Part shown: piece by piece, positions 36,746 to 44,725 of the stretch
Layout of the letters: each line of letters starts with the position of its first letter
Position numbering within the stretch: position 1 is the stretch's first letter
Source: Ignavibacteria bacterium
GTDB lineage: Bacteria > Bacteroidota > Ignavibacteria > Kapaibacteriales > UBA961
NCBI GenBank assembly: GCA_016873735.1
Contig: VGWD01000001.1
Coordinates: forward strand, 124,001 to 188,000
Direction of reading: 5' to 3'
Length of the DNA stretch: 64,000 nt
Made by a program: the position numbers and the translations under genes
The notes under the pieces: generated by a model
Seen by the model: only the letters and a program-made list of their open reading frames with translations
Told to the model about the DNA's origin: nothing
Database searches by the model: none

Positions 36746-38197
36746 TTAATGAAGAAAAGCCATGGGGTTCATCCTTTGCTTCCCTTTCCAGATTTCAAAA
36801 TGAAGAAATTCCCCATCAACTGACTGTGTGGTTCTGCCTATCAATCCCCCGACTTCGATTTTCTGACCCTTTTTCACTGATATAGAGGCAAGATTAGCAT
36901 ATACTGTTCGATATGAATTGCCATGGTCTACTATCACCATTGAATTATAACCCGGCAGCCAATGAACAAGCGAGACTATTCCGGGTGCGGCACACATTGC
37001 AGAACTACCGGCCTGACAAGCAATATCCAATCCCGGATTGTCCATAACAGTATTGGTCATTGAATTTTTATACTGACCAAAACCGCGCAATATTCTCTTT
37101 GCCGATGAGGGCCATCTGAATCCACCGGAAAATAATCCTGAAAGCGATTCCACACGTGTATTGTCATTGCGAGTTTGTACCGTGCTTTGCGCTATGCGAT
37201 GCGGCTCTTCGGATTGTGTTTCCTTCTTGGAAATGAGATCGCTTGTTTTTTGGGGAGTTTCAGCAATACGTTTCTTTTCTTGTGTCTGCTTTGGTTTTTC
37301 GACAGATTTTTTCTCTTCTTTCTTGACTATGTCATTACGAACCATGCTTGAAATCAAGCCCGACAATTGCCTTGCGCTCTGTTCTTTTTTAGCAATGAGT
37401 TTCTGCATCTCTTCTTTGCTCAATCGCACGGTTTCAAGTTTTTTCTTCTGTTCGACCAAGATATTCCGAATATTCAGTTGTTCATATTCAGACTCGCGAA
37501 GCAATCGTTCTTGCCTTGAGCTATTGATGGATATTTGTTCTTGTTGATTAGACAAAGCTCCCTGCAGCGATTGCATTTCTTTCATCTGCAAAGTAAGTTT
37601 TGTGTGCATTTGTCGAAGATATGATGGCAATCTGTTTATGGAGGATTGACCGGGTAATTGCATTGAACCCGTAAGAATATCGGGAGACATGGCAATATCA
37701 GGCGCATGCTTCTGCATCAATGCTTGATATTTCTTTGCAATTCTTGCATATGTCATTCGAGAAATATTCAGTTTTTGCTGAAGGGTTGCTTCGGTTTTAC
37801 GGATAGTTTCAAGCGTATCCTGAAGCTCTCTTACTTCACCCATGAGCTTACCTACATGTTCCTTCACCATCAATTGTTTTTTCTTGGCGGTTGCCAATCC
37901 CTTCATGGCATTCTTCTCTTGCAATTCCAATTCCCCCACTTTTTTCTTCGCTTTTTCGATGTCTCGCTTGATTGCACTCAATGCAGAATTGGAAGTTGAT
38001 TGTTGCTTGGAACCATTATTGGCATGTTTGAGCGATATTTTTTTTGATGATGATTTGATTGATTTTTGAGCAGACTTTCCCTTCTTGGCTTTTTTTATTG
38101 CAGCAAGAGCATGTATATGCAATGTCTGAACTGCACACAGCATCAGAAAGCAATACAATATTGCATGGATGATATTAGAACTCTTCTGTTTTGACAC
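36746..38197 (-). CDS. EnvC-like murein hydrolase activator with degenerate LytM domain
   Basis: 483 residues starting with GTG at 38197, inside the end of murA (23-base overlap). A signal peptide (ILYCFLMLCAVQTLHIHALA) is followed by a Lys/Ser-rich stretch, a long coiled coil (about residues 75-290, e.g. IKRDIEKAKKKVGELELQEK) and a C-terminal LytM domain. The zinc-ligand positions look degenerate: the usual HxxxD region reads NPGLDIA, and HLHFE reads FLHFE. This is the pattern of EnvC, which activates amidases rather than cutting peptidoglycan itself. It probably acts in the periplasm during cell separation. Confidence 0.87.
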   Translation of the reverse strand: MSKQKSSNIIHAILYCFLMLCAVQTLHIHALAAIKKAKKGKSAQKSIKSSSKKISLKHANNGSKQQSTSNSALSAIKRDIEKAKKKVGELELQEKNAMKGLATAKKKQLMVKEHVGKLMGEVRELQDTLETIRKTEATLQQKLNISRMTYARIAKKYQALMQKHAPDIAMSPDILTGSMQLPGQSSINRLPSYLRQMHTKLTLQMKEMQSLQGALSNQQEQISINSSRQERLLRESEYEQLNIRNILVEQKKKLETVRLSKEEMQKLIAKKEQSARQLSGLISSMVRNDIVKKEEKKSVEKPKQTQEKKRIAETPQKTSDLISKKETQSEEPHRIAQSTVQTRNDNTRVESLSGLFSGGFRWPSSAKRILRGFGQYKNSMTNTVMDNPGLDIACQAGSSAMCAAPGIVSLVHWLPGYNSMVIVDHGNSYRTVYANLASISVKKGQKIEVGGLIGRTTQSVDGEFLHFEIWKGKQRMNPMAFLH

Positions 38198-39437
38198 GTT
38201 CTATCATGGCTCCAAGTTTTCCGAATTTCTTCTCTATATCCTCATAGCCTCGATCAATGTGATATACGCGTAATACCTCGCTCTCTCCATCGGCAATCAA
38301 TGCGGATATCAGCAAAGATGCGCTTGCTCTCAAATCTGATGACATGACGGTTGCTCCCGTCAATGGATGCCCACCAAATACTATAGCCGAATTTTCAGCC
38401 ATTTCTATATGGGCGCCTAAACGTTGCAATTCAGGCACATGATGAAATCTTGTATAATAAATTGTATCGGTGATGCGACTAGTCCCTTCAGCACAAAGCA
38501 TGAATGCAATCCATTGCGCTTGCACATCGGTTGGAAATCCGGGATATACTGCCGTTGTCATGTCCGTCGGCAAAGGAGGACTATCCATTTCAACATGAAT
38601 CATGTTCCCATCAATGTTCACATTCACACCGGCTTCTTCCATTTTTGCCAATACAGCATCCAAATGATGAGGAGCGGTATTTTCCAAATGTACATTTCCT
38701 TTTGTCATAGCTGCAGCTATCAGAAATGTAGCAGCTTCAATTCTGTCCGGGATATTTTCAAACTCAACGGGATGCAATGCATCAACTCCCTCCACCGTAA
38801 GCGTAGTTGTGCCTATTCCATCAATCTTTGCACCCATGCGTACAAGCATTTCAGCCAGTGCGGTAACTTCCGGTTCCATCGCCGCATTGGTCATCACGGT
38901 AGTCCCCTTGGCCATCACAGCCGCTGTCAGCACATTTTCAGTTGCTCCAACACTCGAAATGTCGAAATGGATTTTGTTTCCCATAAGCTTCGGAGCTCTA
39001 GCATGGATATACCCATTTTCAATGGTAATCTCGGCGCCGAGTTTTTCAAATCCTTTCAAGTGAAGATCCACGGGTCGGGGCCCGAATGCACATCCACCGG
39101 GCAATGATACTTTGGCTTCACCACAGCGAGCAAGCAATGGGCCAAGCACATTGATAGATGCACGCATTTGCTTCACATGTTCATAAGGTGCTTCAAAGGA
39201 ATTCACTCCGGCGGAATCAATGGACAATCTCTCTCCATCCAGCGAACAAACGGCACCCATCGCTTCAAGCAAGCGTGATATGGTTCGTACATCCTTGATA
39301 TTGGGAGTATTGGAGATGATATTCTTTCCCGGAGCCAAAAGTACTGCAGGGATGAGGGCCAATGCCGCATTTTTGGCACCGGAAATTTTGACAGAGCCGG
39401 AAAGCTTCCGACCGCCTTGTATGATGAGTTTATCCAT
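38175..39437 (-). CDS. murA: UDP-N-acetylglucosamine 1-carboxyvinyltransferase
   Basis: 420 residues from the ATG at 39437 (MDKLIIQGGRKLSGSVKISG); the ORF track begins 21 codons too early. MurA adds enolpyruvate from PEP to UDP-GlcNAc, the first committed step of peptidoglycan synthesis. Visible family motifs are KISGAKNAALALIPA, the Lys/Asn substrate site; the loop RCGEAKVSLPGGCAFGPRPV with the PEP-adduct Cys (so fosfomycin-sensitive type); and DRIEAATFLIAA. A clean promoter lies just upstream. The envC-like gene overlaps its end, so wall synthesis and cell separation genes are cotranscribed. Confidence 0.95.
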   Translation of the reverse strand: MDKLIIQGGRKLSGSVKISGAKNAALALIPAVLLAPGKNIISNTPNIKDVRTISRLLEAMGAVCSLDGERLSIDSAGVNSFEAPYEHVKQMRASINVLGPLLARCGEAKVSLPGGCAFGPRPVDLHLKGFEKLGAEITIENGYIHARAPKLMGNKIHFDISSVGATENVLTAAVMAKGTTVMTNAAMEPEVTALAEMLVRMGAKIDGIGTTTLTVEGVDALHPVEFENIPDRIEAATFLIAAAMTKGNVHLENTAPHHLDAVLAKMEEAGVNVNIDGNMIHVEMDSPPLPTDMTTAVYPGFPTDVQAQWIAFMLCAEGTSRITDTIYYTRFHHVPELQRLGAHIEMAENSAIVFGGHPLTGATVMSSDLRASASLLISALIADGESEVLRVYHIDRGYEDIEKKFGKLGAMIERVKTEEF

Positions 39438-39489
39438 ATTCTTCTTCAATGCTGCAAAAAGAGAGCATAATGCTCTCATGGGGGGCACA

Positions 39490-39521
39490 CAAAAGTACAA
39501 TAATCATGGCTTAAGCCCAAA
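39490..39521 (-). promoter_or_regulatory. Promoter TTTG-N20-TACTTTTG for murA
   Basis: On the minus strand TTTG (39521-39518) and TACTTTTG (39497-39490) are 20 bases apart, a full match to the Bacteroidota promoter consensus. Transcription would begin near 39484, about 47 bases before the murA ATG. Confidence 0.75.
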
Positions 39522-39556
39522 TCAAGAAAGTACATAGCTTGGACGGTAAATTTTCG

Positions 39557-39564
39557 TACTTTTG
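39557..39564 (+). promoter_or_regulatory. Possible -7 promoter element (TACTTTTG) for gatC
   Basis: TACTTTTG fits TAnnTTTG and lies 61 bases before the gatC ATG, divergent from the murA promoter. A TTG occurs upstream but at a short 15-base spacing, so the match is partial. Confidence 0.45.
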
Positions 39565-39625
39565 CAACCCCGTGTATTTGAACGGGATTAAGAGAATCGG
39601 ATAATACCACTTCAAGAGTTCGGAA

Positions 39626-39925
39626 ATGCAATCAAATGGCGAAATTAACTCAGAAACGGTAAAAAGAATAGCCGATTTATCACGTTTGAGTTTCACAGAT
39701 TCAGAAATCGAAGCTTTTGCCGAAGAGTTTTCCGGCATAGTTCGAGCGATAGATGATATAAACTCAATGGATTTGACCGGCATGGAGCCGATGTCGCATG
39801 TTCTCGATCTTCCCAATGTGTTTCGAGAAGATGTCCCGTCAGAATCACTTTCGGTAAAGCAGGCTTTGGAGAATGCTCCGAGCAATAATGAAACCTTTTT
39901 CAAGGTTCCGAAAGTGATGGAGTAA
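39626..39925 (+). CDS. gatC: Asp-tRNA(Asn)/Glu-tRNA(Gln) amidotransferase subunit C
   Basis: 99-residue GatC, the small stabilising subunit of the GatCAB amidotransferase, which converts Glu-tRNA(Gln) and Asp-tRNA(Asn) to the correct amide forms. The family pattern is clear: ETVKRIADLSRLSFTDSEIE, FSGIVRAIDDINSMDLTGME, PMSHVLDLPNVFREDVP and FFKVPKVME. gatA and gatB are not adjacent. It lies 89 bases before the primary sigma factor gene on the same strand. Having gatC suggests that GlnRS or AsnRS is missing in this organism. Confidence 0.93.
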   Translation: MQSNGEINSETVKRIADLSRLSFTDSEIEAFAEEFSGIVRAIDDINSMDLTGMEPMSHVLDLPNVFREDVPSESLSVKQALENAPSNNETFFKVPKVME

Positions 39926-40014
39926 GTTATTGTTTCATACAATAATGACGGAAACACATCGTTAAAGACATGTTATTGTCGAATGACAAACAATGCAAAT
40001 TTCAGGTGCTGCGA

Positions 40015-40875
40015 ATGAGAATTACGAAACAATATACCAATCGCGAAAGTCAATCACTGGATAAATATCTCCAGGAAATCGGCCGCGTTGAACTTCTTAC
40101 CGGTGATGATGAAATCGATCTCGCAAAATTGATTAAGAAAGGCGGATTTGAGGGAGAACTTGCTCTTGAGCGTCTTGTGAAAGCCAATTTGCGTTTTGTG
40201 GTGAGTGTTGCAAAGCAATATCAGAATCAGGGCTTGTCACTTGGTGATTTGATCAATGAAGGTAATCTTGGTTTGATCAAGGCAGCAAAACGTTTTGATG
40301 AAACACGTGGATTCAAGTTCATTTCTTATGCTGTATGGTGGATCAGACAGTCCATTCTTCAAGCTTTGGCTGAGCAGTCTCGTATCGTGCGTCTTCCCCT
40401 GAACCGCGTTGGTGCTTTGAATAAAATCGGTAAGAAATTCAGTGAACTCGAGCAGGCATATGAGCGTGAGCCAACTGCCGCAGAGCTTGCGGAGCAATTG
40501 GACATGAGCGTTGCTGAAATTGCCGAGACGATTAAAATATCCGGAAGGCATCTTTCTGTTGATGCACCATTTGTGCAGGGTGAGGACAATCGCTTGCTGG
40601 ATATTCTCCCAAATGATTTGCAACCGCCTCCGGATTCTGAATTGATGCGTGAATCCTTACGCGTGGAAGTTCAACAAGTTCTGACCACATTATCACAAAG
40701 AGAGGCGGAAGTGATCAAGTTGTATTTCGGTTTGGATGGCGTTTGTTTGACGCTTGAAGAAATTGGAGAGAAATTCAATCTTACACGGGAGCGTGTTCGC
40801 CAGATAAAAGAGAAAGCAATACGAAGATTGAGGCATGCTTCTCGATCAAAAGCATTACGATCCTATTTAGGATAA
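40015..40875 (+). CDS. rpoD: Primary RNA polymerase sigma factor (RpoD/SigA, short form)
   Basis: 286 residues from the ATG at 40015, beginning [20 protein letters not shown], which is how Bacteroidota primary sigma factors begin. It lacks region 1.1. Region 2 ([40 protein letters not shown]), region 3 ([20 protein letters not shown]) and region 4 ([20 protein letters not shown]) are complete. It directs RNA polymerase to most promoters and fits the TTTG/TAnnTTTG elements found in this window. The ORF-track start 15 codons upstream is unlikely. Confidence 0.95.
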   Translation: MRITKQYTNRESQSLDKYLQEIGRVELLTGDDEIDLAKLIKKGGFEGELALERLVKANLRFVVSVAKQYQNQGLSLGDLINEGNLGLIKAAKRFDETRGFKFISYAVWWIRQSILQALAEQSRIVRLPLNRVGALNKIGKKFSELEQAYEREPTAAELAEQLDMSVAEIAETIKISGRHLSVDAPFVQGEDNRLLDILPNDLQPPPDSELMRESLRVEVQQVLTTLSQREAEVIKLYFGLDGVCLTLEEIGEKFNLTRERVRQIKEKAIRRLRHASRSKALRSYLG

Positions 40876-40879
40876 ATAG

Positions 40880-40910
40880 AAAGCCCGATTATTCATCTGG
40901 CTTTTCTTTT
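40880..40910 (+). terminator. Terminator between rpoD and the methyltransferase gene
   Basis: AAAGCC at 40880 pairs with GGCTTT at 40899, with further imperfect pairing inside, followed by TCTTTT. It lies 5 bases after the rpoD stop. The A-rich left flank could also make it work for the convergent methyltransferase gene, whose end it overlaps. Confidence 0.6.
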
Positions 40911-41696
40911 ACATATCAATAATTCAGTCGTGGGACTTTCTGCTAAAACAGAAATGCACAGGAGTTCAGGCAGATATAATATCGCAGCATATATCATGCC
41001 CACGATTTCGCTTTTTCTTACCGGATACATCAGCAAGTTCCAGAGTTTCCCCGGCCAAGATGATGCGGTGTCCACAGGATATCCCATCAGATAAAACATC
41101 GGAAGTCTTTCGATTACATCAAATCCCACTATATCCAAAGCTTCATATACATCATGCATTGATCTATGCACGATATGCCTTTCTCTCTTCGTACTGGATT
41201 GCGGCAAATTATCTGAATATAATAATATGCCATCGTCCTTCATGATTCTTCCCAATTGATTCAAAGCCATGGTATAACGAGTATCATCCGTGATGTGAAA
41301 TAAGACATCGAACACAGAAATGATGTCCTGCGATGCATCGCCGATCACGCTCATGGAATCATGATCCGAGAGATCACAATGATACATCATTATCGAGGGG
41401 AATCTACTTGCGCAAAACTCCACTGAAGCTTCCGTGAAATCAAGTCCGGACAAAGCATGCGGAGATTGTTTCAACCATAGATTCAGATAAAATCCGGTGC
41501 CGCTTCCACAATCAAGAATAGTTTTTTGGTCAATGTCTTGAATATACCTTTCGCAAACCGTTCTAAAGACATGTCTGCGAATTGCATATAGCGCTCGATT
41601 GAATGCCTTGCCATATGCAAGATGGCCAACTCTGTGTAAACCAATGTCTTTGGATAATCTATCCTGCCAATAGTGAGAGGGATTAAAATCAGCCAT
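40893..41696 (-). CDS. Class I SAM-dependent methyltransferase
   Basis: 267 residues with a Rossmann SAM-binding motif, ILDCGSGTGFYLNLW near residue 60, then LSGLDFTEASVEFCASRF, the acidic-adenine DLSDHDSM, and DIISVFDVLFHITDD as motif IV. The N-terminus NPSHYWQDRLSKDIGLHRVG and C-terminus (KLWNLLMYPVRKSEIVGMIY then ILYLPELLCIS) are typical of methyltransferases found near glycosylation genes, but the substrate cannot be told. It stands between the rpoD terminator and the permease terminator and seems to be transcribed alone. Confidence 0.87.
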   Translation of the reverse strand: MADFNPSHYWQDRLSKDIGLHRVGHLAYGKAFNRALYAIRRHVFRTVCERYIQDIDQKTILDCGSGTGFYLNLWLKQSPHALSGLDFTEASVEFCASRFPSIMMYHCDLSDHDSMSVIGDASQDIISVFDVLFHITDDTRYTMALNQLGRIMKDDGILLYSDNLPQSSTKRERHIVHRSMHDVYEALDIVGFDVIERLPMFYLMGYPVDTASSWPGKLWNLLMYPVRKSEIVGMIYAAILYLPELLCISVLAESPTTELLICKRKAR

Positions 41697-41710
41697 ATGA
41701 AGTAGAAAAG

Positions 41711-41745
41711 AAAAAGGTCAAGGAAATTTCCCTTGACCTTTAAAA
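41711..41745 (-). terminator. Intrinsic terminator after the amino-acid permease gene
   Basis: The 10-bp stem AAGGTCAAGG/CCTTGACCTT with a 7-base loop is followed on the minus strand by TTTCTTTTCT. It lies about 20 bases past the permease stop. Confidence 0.85.
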
Positions 41746-41760
41746 AACAATCGCATGCGA

Positions 41761-43233
41761 TCAGCCTAAGGCTGCTTTGCGAATTTTTGAATGTTTTGCA
41801 CCATAGGAAAAATACAATACAAAACCGATTGCCATCCAAATGATGAGTCTGAGCCATGTATCAAGTGGCAATGAATACATCATGTAAAAACATGTGCCGA
41901 TTCCAAGCATTGGGACAAGTGGAACAAGCGGAGTCTTGAATACACGTGGCACATCGGGATGTGTTCTTCGCATGATGATAATTCCGAATGAAACCAGGAT
42001 GAATGCAAAGAGCGTACCGATGCTCGTCATTTCTCCCACAACCGTAACGGGGACAAATGCCGCAAAGAGCGATACAAAACCCATGAAGAATAAATTCGAT
42101 TTATATGGAGTATGAAACTTCGGATGCACAACAGCGAACATGCCGGGCAATAATCCATCTTTGCTCATTGAGAAAAAGACGCGTGATTGACCAAGCAACA
42201 TTACCAAGATCACAGATGAATATCCTGCCAAAATCGCAACGATGATTGCAGTTTGCAGCCATGTATATGGAGTTTTCATGATTGCCAAAGCAACCGGCGC
42301 GGCTTCGCCTGCGAAGTTTTTATAATTCTCGAGTCCTGTCAGGACATGTGCAAAAAGCACATATAGGACCGTACATACCGCAAGTGAACCCAAAATTCCA
42401 ATCGGCATGTCTTTTTGAGGATTCTTTGCTTCTTGTGCTGCCGTAGAAACAGCATCAAAACCAATGAATGCAAAGAACACTACTGCTGCACCGGTCACGA
42501 TTCCCGTCCAACCAAAATGCTGATAGACTCCCGTATTTTCGATGAAATACGGTGTATGATTTGCAGGATTGATATATGCCCAGCCCAAACCAATGAAAAT
42601 AAGTACGACGGTTACTTTCAGAAAGACCACTATTGCATTTGTTTGGGCTGATTCTTCGGTTCCACGAATAAGCAATAGTGACATCATCACCGTGATGAAA
42701 ACGGCGGGTAAATTAATGATGCCCGACACAAAACTTCCATCCGGCAGTGCATAGGGTGGATCCCAAGGCGACATCAATAATTGATGCGGAAGTCCAACTT
42801 CAAATATGCCCAATAATTTTACGAGATATCGAGACCAACTTATGGCAACTGTTGCAGCACCAACGGCATATTCCAAGACTAAATCCCAACCAATAGTCCA
42901 AGCAAGCAATTCTCCCATGGTTGCATAGGAATATGTATATGCAGATCCTGCTATGGGAATCATCGATGCAAATTCAGCATAGCACAATCCGGCAAAAGCA
43001 CAGCCAACGGCCGCAACAATGAAGGAAATCGTAACCGCTGGACCGGCATTGTTTGCCGCGGCAATACCCGTTAATGAAAAGAGACCGGCACCAATGATTG
43101 CACCGATTCCCAAAAGAACCAAATTCATCGGTCCAAGCGTACGTTTGAGTGTATGGCTTTCACCCACGCCATCCGCCTCTTGTTGCAATTGCGAGAGCGG
43201 TTTGGTCAAAAACAGAGGATTGGAAGAGGCCAT
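41761..43233 (-). CDS. APC-family amino-acid permease (cationic amino-acid transporter type)
   Basis: 490 residues from the ATG at 43233 (MASSNPLFLTKPL); ten extra codons in the ORF track are unnecessary. Twelve to fourteen spans are expected, and the first (MNLVLLGIGAIIGAGLFSLT) contains the APC substrate-binding GAIIGAG. FAFIGFDAVSTAAQEAKNPQ in the middle is the typical YfnA/CAT-family loop. It imports amino acids with a cation; the substrate could be Arg/Lys or branched and neutral amino acids. It has its own promoter and terminator, so it is a single-gene transcript. Confidence 0.92.
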   Translation of the reverse strand: MASSNPLFLTKPLSQLQQEADGVGESHTLKRTLGPMNLVLLGIGAIIGAGLFSLTGIAAANNAGPAVTISFIVAAVGCAFAGLCYAEFASMIPIAGSAYTYSYATMGELLAWTIGWDLVLEYAVGAATVAISWSRYLVKLLGIFEVGLPHQLLMSPWDPPYALPDGSFVSGIINLPAVFITVMMSLLLIRGTEESAQTNAIVVFLKVTVVLIFIGLGWAYINPANHTPYFIENTGVYQHFGWTGIVTGAAVVFFAFIGFDAVSTAAQEAKNPQKDMPIGILGSLAVCTVLYVLFAHVLTGLENYKNFAGEAAPVALAIMKTPYTWLQTAIIVAILAGYSSVILVMLLGQSRVFFSMSKDGLLPGMFAVVHPKFHTPYKSNLFFMGFVSLFAAFVPVTVVGEMTSIGTLFAFILVSFGIIIMRRTHPDVPRVFKTPLVPLVPMLGIGTCFYMMYSLPLDTWLRLIIWMAIGFVLYFSYGAKHSKIRKAALG

Positions 43234-43291
43234 AATGAGTCCAGTAATATGAAACATCGCCACATCGCATGCATTTGCAATATGACCACTG

Positions 43292-43321
43292 CAAAAATAG
43301 GCACTGCAATGCTCTCAGCAA
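43292..43321 (-). promoter_or_regulatory. Promoter TTG-N19-TATTTTTG for the amino-acid permease
   Basis: On the minus strand ATTG ends 19 bases before TATTTTTG (43299-43292). Three of four -33 bases and the full -7 match the consensus. The leader would be about 53 bases to the ATG at 43233. Confidence 0.6.
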
Positions 43322-43379
43322 TCGAGTAGATCATACTTTTTTTGAATCTTCGCCATCTTTTCCACATCTGTTTTTATAC

Positions 43380-43410
43380 TTGTAATTACGCCTTCACAAA
43401 GGTATTTTTG
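43380..43410 (+). promoter_or_regulatory. Promoter TTG-N20-TATTTTTG for tRNA-Cys
   Basis: TTG at 43380-43382 and TATTTTTG at 43403-43410 are 20 bases apart. Transcription would start near 43417, about 28 bases before the tRNA, and could read on into efp-accBC. Confidence 0.6.
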
Positions 43411-43444
43411 TAATTCCTGTTTGTTCTTGAATATTCAGGAATCC

Positions 43445-43515
43445 GGTCTCGTCGCCTAGTGGCTGGGCAGGGCTCTGCAAAAGCCCCTACAGCGGTTCGA
43501 ATCCGCTCGAGACCT
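43445..43515 (+). tRNA. tRNA-Cys (anticodon GCA)
   Basis: 71 bases fold as a complete cloverleaf. The acceptor stem is GGTCTCG/CGAGACC with discriminator T, as expected for tRNA-Cys. The anticodon arm GGGCTCTGCAAAAGCCC has GCA at 43477-43479. The T arm GCGGTTCGAATCCGC is perfect. No CCA is encoded (the next bases are CAC), so the tail is added by the CCA-adding enzyme, part of which is at the end of this window. It lies 50 bases before efp. Confidence 0.95.
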
Positions 43516-43565
43516 CACTGATTCAGGGCGTTATTCCCTACTCTTCTTTACATTTTGGATGGTGT

Positions 43566-44129
43566 ATGGCAACCACAGCCGATCTTCGCGTTGGTGCTTT
43601 TTTGAAATACAATGGCGAATTATGCCAAGTATTGGAAAGTGAACATCGCACCCCCGGAAATCTTCGTGCTTTTTATCAAGTTAAGTTACGTGTGCTTCGC
43701 ACCGGCAAATTGCTCGAGAATAGATATCGTTCCGGTGAAACCATTGAATTCGTGAGAGTTGAGCGCAATGACTATCAATATTTGTATCGAGATGGAGAAT
43801 CATATGTCTTCATGGATGTGAATACATATGATCAAATTCCCGTTGATGCGAATATTGTTGGCAATGCCGCTAAATTCATGAAAGAGAATCAGGCAGTTCA
43901 ATTGACTTCTGATGATACTTCGGTGTTATCCGTTGAATTGCCTCCGCATGTTCATTTGCGCGTCACGCAAACAGAGCCCGGTGTTCGTGGAGACACTGCT
44001 ACGAATGTGTTGAAACCCGCAACGGTTGAGACAGGTGCCACCATTCAGGTACCAATATTCGTGAATGAGGGTGATATGCTTCGCATTGATACTCGCAATG
44101 GCGAATATGTTGAGCGCGTGAAGGAATAA
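43566..44129 (+). CDS. efp: Translation elongation factor P
   Basis: 187-residue three-domain EF-P (MATTADLRVGAFLKYNGELC to DTRNGEYVERVKE), which relieves ribosome stalling at polyproline. The tip of domain I reads HRTPGNLRAF, so Asn32 sits where E. coli has the modified Lys34 (PGKGQAF). From memory this tip is typical of Chlorobi. Neither Lys-type (EpmA) nor Arg-type (EarP) modification seems possible at that position. The following domain II and III motifs, YLYRDGESYVFMD and PATVETGATIQVP, are ordinary. Its terminator separates it loosely from accBC. Confidence 0.94.
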   Translation: MATTADLRVGAFLKYNGELCQVLESEHRTPGNLRAFYQVKLRVLRTGKLLENRYRSGETIEFVRVERNDYQYLYRDGESYVFMDVNTYDQIPVDANIVGNAAKFMKENQAVQLTSDDTSVLSVELPPHVHLRVTQTEPGVRGDTATNVLKPATVETGATIQVPIFVNEGDMLRIDTRNGEYVERVKE

Positions 44130-44150
44130 CTAAATTAGACACTTCTTGAG

Positions 44151-44187
44151 AAGCGTGTCTCGTGATATTCTCAGTGACACGCTTTTT
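44151..44187 (+). terminator. Intrinsic terminator after efp
   Basis: The 9-bp stem AAGCGTGTC/GACACGCTT is followed by TTT. A competing stem, GACAC at 44138 with GTGTC at 44155, overlaps its left arm, so it could act as an attenuator before accB rather than a full stop. Confidence 0.75.
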
Positions 44188-44209
44188 CATTCATAATGGA
44201 GAATAAATC

Positions 44210-44680
44210 ATGGATTTACAATACCTGAAAGAGCTTTTGGCCATTTTTGATGCAAGTTCTGCAACTGAGCTCATGATTGAAGAAGAAGGTGCTTCGGTTT
44301 CAATCTCCAAGCGTGGTCCTGACCAAGTTGTTGCACAGGTTGCACCTGCAGCTCATGCACATATTCCTGCTCACGGCACCAATACCCAGCCTGCACCTGC
44401 ACATGCCATGCCTGCTGCAGCACCTGTTGCTGATGAAAACACACATACGATTCTTTCCCCAATTGTTGGCACCTTTTATAGCTCACCATCACCTGATGCA
44501 CCTGCATTTGTACAAGTGGGCACCCGCATAAGTGTCGGACAAACCCTCTGTATCGTTGAAGCAATGAAACTCATGAATGAAATCGAGAGCGATGTCTCCG
44601 GAACCATAGTGAGCATTCTTGCAAATAATGCACAAGCGGTTGAATACAATCAACCATTGTTCATCGTCAAGCCGAATTAA
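44210..44680 (+). CDS. accB: Biotin carboxyl carrier protein of acetyl-CoA carboxylase
   Basis: 156-residue BCCP. The N-terminal part ([20 protein letters not shown]) is the oligomerisation region, followed by an Ala/Pro/His-rich linker. The C-terminal biotinyl domain carries EAMKLMNE with the biotinylated Lys120. It carries CO2 between the biotin carboxylase AccC and the carboxyltransferase to make malonyl-CoA for fatty acids. A Shine-Dalgarno GGAGA lies 7 bases before the ATG. accC follows after a short gap with a small hairpin. Confidence 0.94.
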   Translation: MDLQYLKELLAIFDASSATELMIEEEGASVSISKRGPDQVVAQVAPAAHAHIPAHGTNTQPAPAHAMPAAAPVADENTHTILSPIVGTFYSSPSPDAPAFVQVGTRISVGQTLCIVEAMKLMNEIESDVSGTIVSILANNAQAVEYNQPLFIVKPN

Positions 44681-44681
44681 T

Positions 44682-44704
44682 CATTCCTTCGTGGAATGTT
44701 TTCT
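44682..44704 (+). terminator. Weak hairpin between accB and accC
   Basis: CATTCC/GGAATG with a 5-base loop is followed by TTTTCT. It could be a partial terminator or an mRNA-stability hairpin that lowers accC expression relative to accB; the stem is short, so this is tentative. Confidence 0.4.
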
Positions 44705-44725
44705 ATCACGATACATGCTACCTTC

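Noticed and set aside
38424-39107. 227-codon open frame antisense to murA
   Set aside because: It lies fully inside a confidently identified gene, is rich in His, Cys and Ser as antisense frames usually are, and shows no domain.
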